Positions 8,984 through 17,408 of a DNA stretch of 64,000 bases are shown here, piece by piece. The notes under the pieces were generated by a model. That model was not told where the DNA came from and made no database searches. It was given only the letters and a program-made list of their open reading frames with translations. Each line of letters begins with the position of its first letter. Within the stretch, counting starts at the first letter, position 1. The DNA is from Fibrella forsythiae. Its GTDB lineage: Bacteria; Bacteroidota; Bacteroidia; Cytophagales; Spirosomataceae. Made by a program: the position numbers and the translations under genes. The stretch spans positions 124,001-188,000 of the forward strand of contig NZ_JAFMYW010000003.1 of NCBI RefSeq assembly GCF_017353175.1, written 5' to 3'.

Positions 8984-10003
8984 TTACTCGGCACTAACCG
9001 GGGCGGTACTAACCTCGGCACCTGCCTTTTTGCGGCGACTCAGAACGATCAGGAACGATAGTCCGCCAAACACGATGACCACGGCCCACTGCGATAGCAG
9101 CATCAGCGTTGCCAGTGTTTGCCCGTCCTGCTGGGTAAGCCCGTAAATGACCAGCGCCGAGCCAACCATGATGTTAAACGCCCCTAAACCGCCCTGCGTT
9201 GGAGCTGCCATGCCAATAGTACCCATCATCAAAATGGTCAGAGCCGCCACCGGGCCGAGGTTGGCCGTTTGAGGCATCGCAAAAAACAGGACGTACATAG
9301 TCAGGTAATACAACACCCAGATCAGCAGCGTGTGGAAGATGAAGAGGCCCGGCTGGCGAAGTTTACGTACGCTGAGAAGCCCGTCGACAAGGCCTAGAAC
9401 GAACGTTTCTACTTTGACAAACAACGCATTACGCCGCAGGACTTCTTTGTATTTGTTATACATGAACCAAGCCACTACAGCCCCGCCAATACCAACGGCG
9501 AGGAATAAGTAAAGGCCTGTACGACTGCCGTTTCCACCCTTGCCCGCAAACAAGCTAAAAACCAGGTCGCTGAGGCGGGTGAACTCCAACACCAGTGTGA
9601 GACCGATGATAACCAACAGCATCAGCACGTCGAAAATGCGTTCCGCTACAACTGTACCGAAGCTGACGTTGACTGGAATACCTTCGAGCCGGTTCATGGT
9701 ACCGCAGCGCGTTACTTCACCCATTCTGGGAATAAGCAAGTTGGCAAAATAGCCTGTCATTACCGCCAGCGTCGAGTCGAACTGCGACGGGCGATGACCC
9801 GTTACGGGCTCGAGCAGTAAACTCCAGCGTACACCCCGGCTCCAGTGTGATAGCATCGCTATAACAGCATATACGCCGACCCAGGCCAGGTTTGCCTGCC
9901 CCAGAGCAGCGAACATGGCGTTCAGGTCGATGTCTTTGAAGACGAACCAAAGAAGCCCCCCGGCCACAGCGAGGGAAATGGCATACGTAAGAATGTTTTT
10001 CAT
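8984..10003 (-). CDS. Flippase-like (UPF0104 / LPG-synthase TM region) membrane protein
   Basis: This 339-residue protein has about eight hydrophobic membrane segments and the PRMGEVTRCG and TQGGLGAFN motifs of the UPF0104 family, which is homologous to the flippase half of lysyl-phosphatidylglycerol synthase MprF. Such proteins are thought to move lipids or lipid-linked compounds across the inner membrane. It lies between panD and rfaE2 on the same strand, 22 bases before the rfaE2 start; its charged C terminus (SRRKKAGAE) faces the cytoplasm. The cargo is unknown; the link to heptose synthesis hints at envelope lipid traffic, which is inference. Confidence 0.82.
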   Translation of the reverse strand: MKNILTYAISLAVAGGLLWFVFKDIDLNAMFAALGQANLAWVGVYAVIAMLSHWSRGVRWSLLLEPVTGHRPSQFDSTLAVMTGYFANLLIPRMGEVTRCGTMNRLEGIPVNVSFGTVVAERIFDVLMLLVIIGLTLVLEFTRLSDLVFSLFAGKGGNGSRTGLYLFLAVGIGGAVVAWFMYNKYKEVLRRNALFVKVETFVLGLVDGLLSVRKLRQPGLFIFHTLLIWVLYYLTMYVLFFAMPQTANLGPVAALTILMMGTIGMAAPTQGGLGAFNIMVGSALVIYGLTQQDGQTLATLMLLSQWAVVIVFGGLSFLIVLSRRKKAGAEVSTAPVSAE

Positions 10004-10011
10004 GGAAAAGA

Positions 10012-10103
10012 GTTTACTGTTTACAGTTTGCCGTTTTCAGTTGCTCCGCTGATTACCAATAATGGTTGTAGAGCAGCGCAACTGAAAACGGCAAACTGTA
10101 AAC
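10012..10103. repeat. Long intergenic hairpin with 7-bp periodic arms (H2)
   Basis: A perfect 26-bp stem pairs 10019-10044 with 10078-10103. The left arm is GTTTACT, GTTTACA, GTTTGCC, GTTTTCA, GTTGC, an obvious degenerate heptad series. The base nearest panD lies 6 bases past the panD stop codon (minus strand), so it sits in the 3' untranslated end of panD and just before the flippase start. Confidence 0.92.
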
Positions 10104-10109
10104 TAAAGA

Positions 10110-10481
10110 TTATCCCCTTGCTGCGTGCCCTCCGGTTACCAACCGGTTGTTTTCGTCGGGGAATACCACCAATGGTTTGTGCGTTTTGGCTTCTTCGTCG
10201 GTAAGCATGCAATAAGAGATGATGATGATAACATCGCCGGGTTGAGCGCGACGGGCGGCTGCTCCATTGAGACAAATAATGCCCGTTCCGCGCTCACCGG
10301 TAATAACATAGGTGATGAGTCGTTCGCCGTTGTTGTTGTTTACGATGTGCACCTGCTCGTTTTCCAGCAGACCCGCTGCGTCCATCAGGTCTTCGTCGAT
10401 GGTGATGCTGCCCACGTAGTTCAACTCAGCCTGAGTGACCTTCACGCGGTGCAACTTTGATTTCATTAAAGTCAGAAACAT
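10110..10481 (-). CDS. panD: Aspartate 1-decarboxylase (pyruvoyl-dependent)
   Basis: PanD makes beta-alanine from aspartate for pantothenate and coenzyme A. The 123-residue proenzyme shows [17 protein letters not shown]. Self-cleavage occurs between Gly24 and Ser25, and Ser25 becomes the pyruvoyl group; with the start at 10481 the serine falls exactly at 25 as in the family, which supports this start. [18 protein letters not shown] is the conserved second half. A clear promoter lies upstream at 10522-10552 and a long hairpin follows the stop. The flippase gene and rfaE2 follow on the same strand. Confidence 0.95.
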   Translation of the reverse strand: MFLTLMKSKLHRVKVTQAELNYVGSITIDEDLMDAAGLLENEQVHIVNNNNGERLITYVITGERGTGIICLNGAAARRAQPGDVIIIISYCMLTDEEAKTHKPLVVFPDENNRLVTGGHAARG

Positions 10482-10510
10482 GGTCTGTTTTTGAGAAGCG
10501 TCTTCATAAC

Positions 10511-10541
10511 GAAGGCGTCCGCAAAGGTAGCGGACGCCTTC
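10511..10541. promoter_or_regulatory. 12-bp perfect dyad around the panD -7 box
   Basis: GAAGGCGTCCGC (10511-10522) and its exact complement (10530-10541) flank a 7-base centre that holds most of the minus-strand -7 box of the panD promoter. It could be an operator, or a terminator-like hairpin for the doc gene ending at 10590, although no T-run follows. Confidence 0.6.
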
Positions 10542-10552
10542 TGGTCAGCAAA
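10522..10552 (-). promoter_or_regulatory. panD promoter, Bacteroidota sigma-A type
   Basis: On the minus strand, TTTG (10549-10552) is followed by a 19-bp spacer and TACCTTTG (10522-10529), matching TTTG-N19-21-TAnnTTTG. The panD start codon is 41 bases further on. Confidence 0.78.
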
Positions 10553-10589
10553 ACAAGCGCCTGTAGGGTAACGTTCGGCTATTGGTCGA

Positions 10590-10990
10590 CTACGCACGAA
10601 CGGTACGCGCTGCAAACAAGGCTCGGCATTCTTCCAGGCTCGACTGCCCGGAGGCAACAGTCAGTATGAAATTAGTTAACAATGGATCGTCAACTGCGGA
10701 AGAGAGATCAAATCCATTCAGGTTAAGAGACACTAAAGCAGCGCCCAATCCGGTCCGTTTATTGCCGTCTGAGAAAATATGGTTGCAGATGATGTTGTAA
10801 CAGTATAGAGCTGCTTTATCAGAAATGGTCGGGTACATTGGCTCCCCGAACAATTCAGACTGAACGGCATCGAGCAGGTAGTCCAGGTTTTCTTCGTGCA
10901 GGAAATTGAACGGCGGCGTAAAATTGCCCCGTGCTGGTCTATGGTCGCTTTATCAAGCCTGATTACCTGTTGTTTAATTAGATAACGCAT
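10590..10990 (-). pseudogene. Doc (death-on-curing, Fic fold) toxin gene with a frameshift
   Basis: The Fic/Doc core HIFSDGNKRTGLGAAL is intact in the C-terminal part. The N-terminal part (MRYLIKQQVIRLDKATIDQHG) reads in a different frame. The junction falls in a run of four C (four G on the coding strand) at 10927-10930. Adding one G would restore HGGNFTPPFNFLHEENLDYL and continue straight into ELFGEPMYPT, as in full-length Doc toxins. Either the toxin is inactivated by a one-base loss or the base is missing through a sequencing error in a homopolymer. Doc toxins phosphorylate elongation factor EF-Tu. The gene starts at TAATG, overlapping the antitoxin stop. Confidence 0.85.
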
Positions 10991-11187
10991 TAAGCTAACG
11001 CCTTAAACGTTGCGTCAAAGCGTTGAAAATTCTGTTGTACTAACTGATCAAACTCAGCATCATTATCCGCTGAGATAGTTGTTTCAGACAGAATCTCTTT
11101 CAGCATGTTTCGAAATAACTCAGGCTCTTCCTGAATTAACTCCCGGAGGGCTTCCTTAACAAGCCCTTTATCTACCATCTGTGTCAT
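10990..11187 (-). CDS. Putative antitoxin partner of the Doc gene
   Basis: This is a 65-residue acidic, helical protein whose stop codon overlaps the doc start (TAATG), the usual layout of an antitoxin translated with its toxin. It begins MTQMVDKGLVKEALRELIQEEP and has no recognisable DNA-binding motif; it does not look like classical Phd. Similar short proteins rich in the pattern EPELFRNMLKEIL often precede doc genes in Bacteroidota, from general knowledge. Because the toxin gene is shifted, the antitoxin may be a relic. Its role as antitoxin is inferred from position. Confidence 0.65.
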   Translation of the reverse strand: MTQMVDKGLVKEALRELIQEEPELFRNMLKEILSETTISADNDAEFDQLVQQNFQRFDATFKALA

Positions 11188-11274
11188 TGCATTTGCTGGT
11201 TAACATACTCAATCTACCAAACACCGCCTGATTGGCAAAAGTTGATCGTCACGCACTAAGCGACCCCGGTGCGA

Positions 11275-13695
11275 TTAAAACGGAACCACTACTTTCAGGC
11301 TCATATTTCGGCCCAAATTAAACACACCCACGCGGCCGGTCGCGTTGTTTGGGTCGAGGTATTTCAGGCGGCTTTGATGGGCCTGGTAAATGACATCGAA
11401 TAGGTTCGTTGTCGAGAAATAGACGGAGAATAACGTCTGTTTCCGGTTACCCGTTACGTCGCCACCCGCGCCGATGTGCACCAGTGTGTAGCCCGGCGTG
11501 GCTGTTTCGGTATTCGACGCCGCCAGGAAACGATCCTGTCGCTGCGTGATTTCGATATCCATCGTAGCATATAGATTACGAAAGCGGTTACTAATCCGGT
11601 CGCGGGTGAGGCGCAGTTGCGTGACCCAACGTGGTGCTGGCATGAACGGCAAATACTGGGCATCGTCGGTGGTAGCCGAGAGGTTGCGTCCGAAGACCGA
11701 TGAGTACGTTTGTGTCAGACTAAACCACCGCGCCGCCGCCGGATTGTACGTTACCATGCCCTCGAGTCCCTGCAACCGAGCGTTGCCCTGTGCGTATCGG
11801 AACACGGGAATATTGCCCTGGAATAGCGAATCGGTGCCCGCACGGTTTAGTACCCGTTCCGAATAAATGTAATTCTGGATGCTGTTCTGAAACAGGCTCA
11901 GATCAACGTACCAGTTCTGGCTTTCGTAGGTCATGCCCAAATCGCCTTGATACGCCACCTCCGGCACCGCATCGAGCTTGCCAATCTCGTACCGGAACGT
12001 ACCTGCGTGCACCCCGTTCGACGATAATTCGGGTACGGTTGGTGCCCGAAAACCGCGCGATGCATTGACCCGAACGTTTAGTTTATCCGTGACTGAATAA
12101 ACACCACCCAAACTGGCCGACACGTTGCGGTATGTTTTATCTGCACCGGCAAAACGCTGGCTGTTTGGCCCCTGCGAACGTACCTGGAAAGCGCCTTCCG
12201 AGTCGAGGTACAACGCGCCGATGGTGAGCATCCGAACATCGAACCGGGCACCGCCGCTGATTTTTAGCTTGCCAATGTTCTTCTTCAAAAACACGAACTC
12301 GCCGTTATCGAAGAGGTTGTAATTGGGATACAGGGCCTGATAGCCCTGATTGTCGAGCGACTGCTGCATGCCGTTGCTGCCAACGGTTATCTCCAGATTG
12401 TTCTTCGTCGGAAAGTTGTAGCGAACGTCATAGTAGTTGGTATACAGAAACAGCCCTAGTTGTGCCTGATTAGGCCGGAGCACGTCGGCAAACTCGTCGC
12501 GACGGTTGCGGGCGTAGCTGAGGTTAGCCGTTAGCGAGCCGCCGTTAGCGAATTGGAACAGGTTATTCAACGAGATTTTGGCGTTGACCAGCCGCTGCGA
12601 ATTGAACGGCAAAAATTCCCGGCTCGTCAGCTCATCGTCGGTAACGGGACGGTCGGCAACTTCCCTATTGGGCAAAATCGTCGCGGTGGTGAAGCGGCCC
12701 GTTCGGGAGTCGCGGGTGCCGTTGATAATGTTGAATTTCTGCTCGGTTCGAAGAAAATACAGCCGCGAATAACCCCAGCGTTTGTTCAACCCAACGTACC
12801 CACTGAGGTCGAGAATGTCGGCGTAGTTGGAGCCGTATACCTTGCCATCAGCCCTGTTCTGATAATTCCCTGCCGATTTTGTCGAGGCTGTTCCGAGCCA
12901 CACAAAGCCGTTCTGGTTGCCAGCTGCCTGAACCGACGCACCCAGTAGCCCGTGATTGCTCTGGTAGCTGGTCAGCACCCGCCCCCGAATTTTGCCTTCC
13001 TCGACCGGCCGCGGCGACAGGGCCGTAACAACGCCTCCCAACCCATCAGAACCGTACATCAAACTACCCGCACCCCGAATCACTTCGTAGCGGTCAATCG
13101 AATATTCGTCGAGCTGAATGCTGTGCTCTTCGCCCCACTGGTTGTCTTCCTGCCGAATGCCGTCGTGCATGGTAATGACCCGGTTGAAGCCCAGCCCACG
13201 AATGATAGGCTTGCTCAAACCCGCACCCGTCGTCACCTGCGACATACCCGGCAGTTTCGACACGGCATCGATCAGGTTCGTGGAGCTTTGCTGCATCAGC
13301 CGCAGTTGCGACATAGCCGCAATGGGCACCGGACTTTCGCGAATGATCGTCTTGGTCGACGCCCCCGACACGATCACTTCTTCAAGCATCTGCGAGGCGT
13401 TTTCCATGACGAAATTTTGCGTCGTGGCCGCGTTCACCGTCACACTTCTGATCAGCGTTTTGTGCGAAATGTAGCTGACCTGCACCGTGAACGTACCGGT
13501 GGGCAGGTTAGTGAGGCGGTACGCTCCGTCGAGATCGGTGGTGGCCCCTAGGCGCAGGTCGGGGAGGTAAATGGCTGCACCAATGACAGCCTCGCCCGAT
13601 TCGCCGTGCGTAACGCGACCGGCCAGACTATGTTGGGCAATACAAACAGAAACAGGCAGCCCGAGACAGGCCACCATGAGGAGTAAAATCTTCAT
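11275..13695 (-). CDS. TonB-dependent outer-membrane receptor with N-terminal carboxypeptidase-like domain
   Basis: This 806-residue outer-membrane protein has a signal peptide of about 20 residues, a CarboxypepD_reg-like beta-sandwich (about 22-105), a plug domain (VIVSGASTKTIIRESPVPIAA to about 230, with SKPIIRGLGFNRVITMHDGI) and a large beta-barrel. It ends with an aromatic residue (MSLKVVVPF) as outer-membrane barrels do. It has no SusD partner, so it resembles metal or metal-chelate receptors (CirA/FecA-like) rather than glycan importers. The gene before it on the same strand encodes a small histidine-rich exported protein, which points to a metal; zinc, copper and cobalt are all possible. 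Confidence 0.88.
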   Translation of the reverse strand: MKILLLMVACLGLPVSVCIAQHSLAGRVTHGESGEAVIGAAIYLPDLRLGATTDLDGAYRLTNLPTGTFTVQVSYISHKTLIRSVTVNAATTQNFVMENASQMLEEVIVSGASTKTIIRESPVPIAAMSQLRLMQQSSTNLIDAVSKLPGMSQVTTGAGLSKPIIRGLGFNRVITMHDGIRQEDNQWGEEHSIQLDEYSIDRYEVIRGAGSLMYGSDGLGGVVTALSPRPVEEGKIRGRVLTSYQSNHGLLGASVQAAGNQNGFVWLGTASTKSAGNYQNRADGKVYGSNYADILDLSGYVGLNKRWGYSRLYFLRTEQKFNIINGTRDSRTGRFTTATILPNREVADRPVTDDELTSREFLPFNSQRLVNAKISLNNLFQFANGGSLTANLSYARNRRDEFADVLRPNQAQLGLFLYTNYYDVRYNFPTKNNLEITVGSNGMQQSLDNQGYQALYPNYNLFDNGEFVFLKKNIGKLKISGGARFDVRMLTIGALYLDSEGAFQVRSQGPNSQRFAGADKTYRNVSASLGGVYSVTDKLNVRVNASRGFRAPTVPELSSNGVHAGTFRYEIGKLDAVPEVAYQGDLGMTYESQNWYVDLSLFQNSIQNYIYSERVLNRAGTDSLFQGNIPVFRYAQGNARLQGLEGMVTYNPAAARWFSLTQTYSSVFGRNLSATTDDAQYLPFMPAPRWVTQLRLTRDRISNRFRNLYATMDIEITQRQDRFLAASNTETATPGYTLVHIGAGGDVTGNRKQTLFSVYFSTTNLFDVIYQAHQSRLKYLDPNNATGRVGVFNLGRNMSLKVVVPF

Positions 13696-13734
13696 AGAGA
13701 AACTACGTTGGTTGAAAAATCAGTAAGCGGAAGC

Positions 13735-14115
13735 TTACGCCAACGGTGGTCCTCGATGCGAAAAACAGGTGAAGTCAACCCAACGTACCTGCACATGACG
13801 GGCAAACGTAGGGGTAGGGAGCAGTGGCTGCTCGGGTGCCTGAAACGTAAAAAACGTGGGTTCCGTGAACGGATAAGCCACGTCGGTCATGGCATCGAGC
13901 CAGATCAGTTCCTGCTTGCTGTGGTTGTTCGGCTGAACGGGGTCAGAGCCGGGGCCGCCGAGTGCTTTGGGAAGAAACGGGTGCGCGTGAACGACAATCG
14001 TACCGTCGGGCAGCCGGTGGGCATGCCGGAACACCACGGCGTTGGTCAGCATAAAGAGCTGAACCAGCAGCAGCAGCCGGGCTACGGTAACACGATATGT
14101 ACTGGTTTTGCGCAT
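13735..14115 (-). CDS. Small exported histidine-rich protein, possibly metal related
   Basis: This 126-residue protein has one N-terminal hydrophobic segment (about residues 10-27) and then a histidine-dense motif FRHAHRLPDGTIVVHAHPF, more His further on (NNHSKQ) and a proline-rich tail. I do not recognise a named domain. Similar short proteins with TH(A)H and VHAHPF motifs occur next to metal transporters in Bacteroidota, which is recollection and not a database result. It lies 39 bases upstream of the TonB receptor on the same strand. A role in binding or sensing a metal in the periplasm is inference. Confidence 0.6.
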   Translation of the reverse strand: MRKTSTYRVTVARLLLLVQLFMLTNAVVFRHAHRLPDGTIVVHAHPFLPKALGGPGSDPVQPNNHSKQELIWLDAMTDVAYPFTEPTFFTFQAPEQPLLPTPTFARHVQVRWVDFTCFSHRGPPLA

Positions 14116-14291
14116 TGGTCAGCAAACATAACATACGGCTCTTTTCCCAAAGCCGATGTGATGCGTTATCCCACAAATTAATGCTATAAATTGGCGTTAC
14201 TCAATTGATTGATCGATCAGTTAGGAATCGCCGTAAGGTAAACCGGACGATTCATTGCTTTGACAACAACTAGCCGATATTAGCGGTTTAG

Positions 14292-15959
14292 ATGCTACCG
14301 CCAACGGTACACACTCCCTTATTCATGCAACTTCTTCTCGACAACCTAAACCAGCAAACCGCACGTACCCAACTCGGCGGTGGCCAGAAAAAATTAGATG
14401 ATCAGCACAAAAAAGGCAAGCTGACCGCACGCGAGCGGGTAACGTACCTGATTGACCCTGAAACGCAGTTCCTCGAAATCGGTCTATTTGCGGGCGATGG
14501 CATGTACGCCGAACATGGTGGGTGCCCGTCGGGCGGTGTGGTTACGGGGCTTGGGTACATATCCGGGCGGCTTTGCGTGATTGTGGCCAATGATGCCACG
14601 GTGAAAGCCGGGGCCTGGTTTCCGATCACCGCCAAAAAAAACCTTCGGGCGCAGGAAATAGCCATGGAGAACCGCCTGCCCATTATTTATCTGGTCGATA
14701 GCGCGGGTGTGTACCTGCCGTTGCAGGATGAAGTCTTCGCCGATAAAGACCATTTCGGGCGCATGTTTCGGAATAACGCGCACCTCTCGGCCATGGGCGT
14801 GTTGCAGGTGGCGGCCGTTATGGGTAGTTGCGTGGCTGGTGGTGCGTACCTGCCCATTATGTCAGACGAAGCGCTGATTGTAGAAGGAACCGGCTCCATT
14901 TTTCTGGCTGGGCCCTACCTCGTTAAATCATCGATTGGTGAAGAGGTGAGTGCCGAAACGCTGGGCGGCGCGGCGATGCATACCGAGATTTCGGGCGTGA
15001 TCGACAATAAATTCCCCGACGATCAACGCTGCCTCGACGCGATAAAACGCATTCTTGACAAAACCGGCAGTCAGCCACTAGCCGGATTCAGTCGAGCCAC
15101 GCCTGCGCTGCCTGCCCTCGACCCGGCCGAAATTTACACCCTGTTGCCACAAGACCGGGTGAAGCCATACGACATGCAAACCATCATCGACCGGCTCATC
15201 GACAACTCTGATTTCGACCCCTACAAACCCGACTACGGCCAGTCGCTGATCTGTGGCTATGCCCGCATCGACGGCTGGGCGGTGGGGATCGTGGCCAATC
15301 AGCGAAAGGTAGTGAAGGCCAAAGTGAGAGCAGCGCTTGGTGGAAGTGCACCTGGTGTCGCCGCTACAGAAATGCAGATGGGCGGGGTGATCTACGGCGA
15401 TGCGGCCGACAAAGCAGCCCGGTTCATTATGAATTGCAACCAGAAGAAGATTCCGCTGGTATTCATTCAGGACGTGACGGGCTTCATGGTGGGTAGCCGG
15501 GCCGAACAGGGCGGCATCATTAAAGACGGGGCTAAACTCGTCAGCGCGATGGCCAATTCGGTGGTGCCCAAGTTTACGATCGTGGTGGGGAATAGCTACG
15601 GCGCCGGTAATTACGCCCTCTGCGGACGCGCCTACGACCCCCGCCTGATGATTGCCTGGCCTACAGCCCAGATGGCGGTAATGAGTGGAGCCTCGGCGGC
15701 AAAAACGCTGTTGCAGATTCAGGTGGCGTCGTTGAAGGCCAAAGGCGAAACCATTACGCCAGAAGACGAACAAGCGTTACTGCAAAAGATCACCGATCAG
15801 TACAACGCGCAACTCTCGCCTTACTACGCCGCCGCCCGCCTTTGGGTCGACGCCGTCATTGACCCTCTGGATACCCGCCGTTACATCTCGACCGGTATCG
15901 AGGCCGCCAACCATGCCCCCATCACGAAGGCATTCAACGTAGGGAATATTCAGACGTAG
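14292..15959 (+). CDS. Biotin-dependent acyl-CoA carboxylase, carboxyltransferase (beta) subunit, methylcrotonyl-CoA type
   Basis: This 555-residue crotonase-fold carboxyltransferase moves CO2 from carboxybiotin to an acyl-CoA. It has the two-domain layout: an N-terminal acyl-CoA half with KLTARERVTYLIDP and MGSCVAGGAYLPIMSDE, and a C-terminal carboxybiotin half with FIQDVTGFMVGSRAEQGGI and SYGAGNYALCGRAYDPR. The phrases FGRMFRNNAHLSAMGVLQVAAVMGSC and GEEVSAETLGGA are closer to methylcrotonyl-CoA carboxylase (leucine breakdown) than to propionyl-CoA carboxylase. No alpha subunit is adjacent, so the partner must be elsewhere. A start at the ATG at 14325 would give a length closer to relatives. 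Confidence 0.87.
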   Translation: MLPPTVHTPLFMQLLLDNLNQQTARTQLGGGQKKLDDQHKKGKLTARERVTYLIDPETQFLEIGLFAGDGMYAEHGGCPSGGVVTGLGYISGRLCVIVANDATVKAGAWFPITAKKNLRAQEIAMENRLPIIYLVDSAGVYLPLQDEVFADKDHFGRMFRNNAHLSAMGVLQVAAVMGSCVAGGAYLPIMSDEALIVEGTGSIFLAGPYLVKSSIGEEVSAETLGGAAMHTEISGVIDNKFPDDQRCLDAIKRILDKTGSQPLAGFSRATPALPALDPAEIYTLLPQDRVKPYDMQTIIDRLIDNSDFDPYKPDYGQSLICGYARIDGWAVGIVANQRKVVKAKVRAALGGSAPGVAATEMQMGGVIYGDAADKAARFIMNCNQKKIPLVFIQDVTGFMVGSRAEQGGIIKDGAKLVSAMANSVVPKFTIVVGNSYGAGNYALCGRAYDPRLMIAWPTAQMAVMSGASAAKTLLQIQVASLKAKGETITPEDEQALLQKITDQYNAQLSPYYAAARLWVDAVIDPLDTRRYISTGIEAANHAPITKAFNVGNIQT

Positions 15960-15964
15960 CGTGT

Positions 15965-15992
15965 GTAGAGCCGCAAGATCTTGCGGCTCTAC
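15965..15992. repeat. Perfect 28-bp palindrome between converging genes
   Basis: Two 14-bp arms (GTAGAGCCGCAAGA and its complement) meet without a loop, centred on AGATCT. It begins 5 bases after the carboxyltransferase stop and contains the TAG stop of the Kazal gene on the other strand. It may serve as a shared 3' structure for both transcripts. Confidence 0.85.
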
Positions 15993-16201
15993 TTGGCGCA
16001 CGCCCCCGGTGTGTACGCCACACCAGCACAGGCGGCTTCGCATGCGTTGCCGTAGGTGCGCCCGTCGCAGCCGCAAACGGGATCATACTGCTGAGTGCAT
16101 ATACAGTTGGTGTTGGCCTTGGGTTGGCAATCGGGTGAAACTGATGGTTTAGAGCAACCAAGTATGTAGGCTATACTCAGACACGTTACGAGCGTTTTCA
16201 T
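15989..16201 (-). CDS. Kazal-type protease-inhibitor domain lipoprotein
   Basis: This 70-residue protein carries a short signal with a lipobox (YILGCS, Cys16), so it is probably a lipoprotein, followed by one Kazal-like domain. The domain shows [36 protein letters not shown], described here by its key cysteines and the conserved PVCGCDG and TYGNAC stretches. Kazal domains inhibit serine proteases in animals; bacterial versions are rarely studied and may guard envelope proteins from foreign or own proteases. The stop codon lies in a perfect palindrome shared with the converging gene. Confidence 0.86.
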   Translation of the reverse strand: MKTLVTCLSIAYILGCSKPSVSPDCQPKANTNCICTQQYDPVCGCDGRTYGNACEAACAGVAYTPGACAK

Positions 16202-16259
16202 AGCATATGTTGAGGATGACGTACCTGAAAGACCCTCCTGCGATAAAAACGGTTGTAAA

Positions 16260-16341
16260 GGTGATCATTTCAGGTTTCAATTGTTTCGCTTAATCACCAT
16301 TTGACCAGTGAGCAGAGCACTTGAAGCCTGAAACGATCACC
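16260..16341. repeat. Long imperfect hairpin at the acyltransferase 3' end (H7)
   Basis: 16260-16280 pairs with 16321-16341 with two mismatches. The left arm has a weak 7-bp period (CATTTCA, GGTTTCA) and continues into TTGTTTCGCTTA. The right arm contains the stop codon (16337-16339, minus strand) of the acyltransferase gene, as with other hairpins in the window. Confidence 0.75.
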
Positions 16342-17161
16342 CTTCTTTCCCTTGCACCCAATCCATACGCTCGGGGATGTCCTGCTCAATCGCCTTCCTG
16401 ACTTTCTCGACAATTTCCTCTACGCTCTCGCCGGGGCCAATGATTAGAGGGGCTTTGAAGCGGATGGATAGTTGCGTATTCCGCTTCTTGAAGCGTAGCC
16501 CTTTTTTATCAAATGCCCGCCGGAATCCGTTGATCACTACCGGAATCACGATCGGGTCGTTGGCCATGATCAGGTGGGCGGTTCCCTTACGGATAGGGGC
16601 GAATGGCTTGGTGGTTCCCTGCGGAAAACTGACCACCCAGCCGTGTTTTAACGCAATCTGAATCTTATCAACCGCCGCCGAGTCAACACTGCGCTGCACT
16701 TCGCGACCATCAGCTCGCCACGACCGTTCGATGGTGAGGGCGCCGCCAAGGGCGAATATCTTGGCCAGAATTCCCTTCTGCATCGTCTCGCTGGCGGCCA
16801 CGTAATACTGCCGGGCGCGGGGTGCCAGCAGGTACATGGGGGGGAGAATGGTGTCTTTGAACCCCCATTTCACGGCGCAGAATACGTGGAAAAAGGCGAT
16901 CACATCGGCGAAGTACGTCTGGTGATTCGATAGGAACAGAACGTTATTGATCGGTAAATTCTCCAGATGTTCTGTGCCTTCAATCTTGATCCGGTTAACC
17001 GTTGTGTACCGAAAATACGTAAACCAGCCCACCGCCGCTATAATGATACGCCTGAACAGCAGCCAATTACCAAACGGGTCGCACTCGAATAGGCCGATGA
17101 AGTCGAGCCGGTCGAGGGGCTTGGGTAGGTAACTGAATCGGGTTGGCTTAACGTAACGCAT
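16337..17161 (-). CDS. PlsC-type 1-acylglycerol-3-phosphate acyltransferase family protein
   Basis: This 274-residue membrane-associated acyltransferase has the catalytic motif NHQTYFAD (NHx4D), the substrate-binding FPQGTTKP (a variant of FPEGTR) and a later IPVVINGF. These define the PlsC family, which adds the second acyl chain to lysophosphatidate, though many family members acylate ornithine lipids or other acceptors. FPQG instead of FPEG is a slight departure in the substrate motif. A hydrophobic stretch near residues 40-60 fits membrane attachment. It stands alone on the minus strand, so the acceptor cannot be inferred from neighbours. Confidence 0.8.
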   Translation of the reverse strand: MRYVKPTRFSYLPKPLDRLDFIGLFECDPFGNWLLFRRIIIAAVGWFTYFRYTTVNRIKIEGTEHLENLPINNVLFLSNHQTYFADVIAFFHVFCAVKWGFKDTILPPMYLLAPRARQYYVAASETMQKGILAKIFALGGALTIERSWRADGREVQRSVDSAAVDKIQIALKHGWVVSFPQGTTKPFAPIRKGTAHLIMANDPIVIPVVINGFRRAFDKKGLRFKKRNTQLSIRFKAPLIIGPGESVEEIVEKVRKAIEQDIPERMDWVQGKEG

Positions 17162-17263
17162 AATAACAGCAGGGGCAATACGCTGAGCCGACAGGAGACG
17201 TCAACGTTTTCAAAGAAAAGTACAAGATAAAATCAACAGGACCCGCAAAGAGCAGAACAGGCG

Positions 17264-17282
17264 TTGCGAAAAATTTTCGCAA
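17264..17282. promoter_or_regulatory. AT-centred perfect palindrome upstream of the barrel-protein gene
   Basis: TTGCGAAAA and TTTTCGCAA flank a single A. It lies in the 247-base gap between two diverging genes, about 127 bases before the 17409 start and 103 bases before the acyltransferase start. An operator is possible; nothing else supports it. Confidence 0.4.
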
Positions 17283-17408
17283 GTGCATTAATCCTTCGGC
17301 CCTGTCGCACTATCCAAGCTACAAATAACCACAAAACGCGCTTCTACTTCCCGCGTTACCTTTTCAGAAACCCGTTAGGGAACACTTAGTTTAACTGCCT
17401 TATTGATC

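Noticed and set aside
10733-10990. Reading the N-terminal doc frame as a separate small gene
   Set aside because: Its first 20 residues are the start of Doc and the rest is out-of-frame sequence without similarity; the frameshift explanation accounts for both halves.
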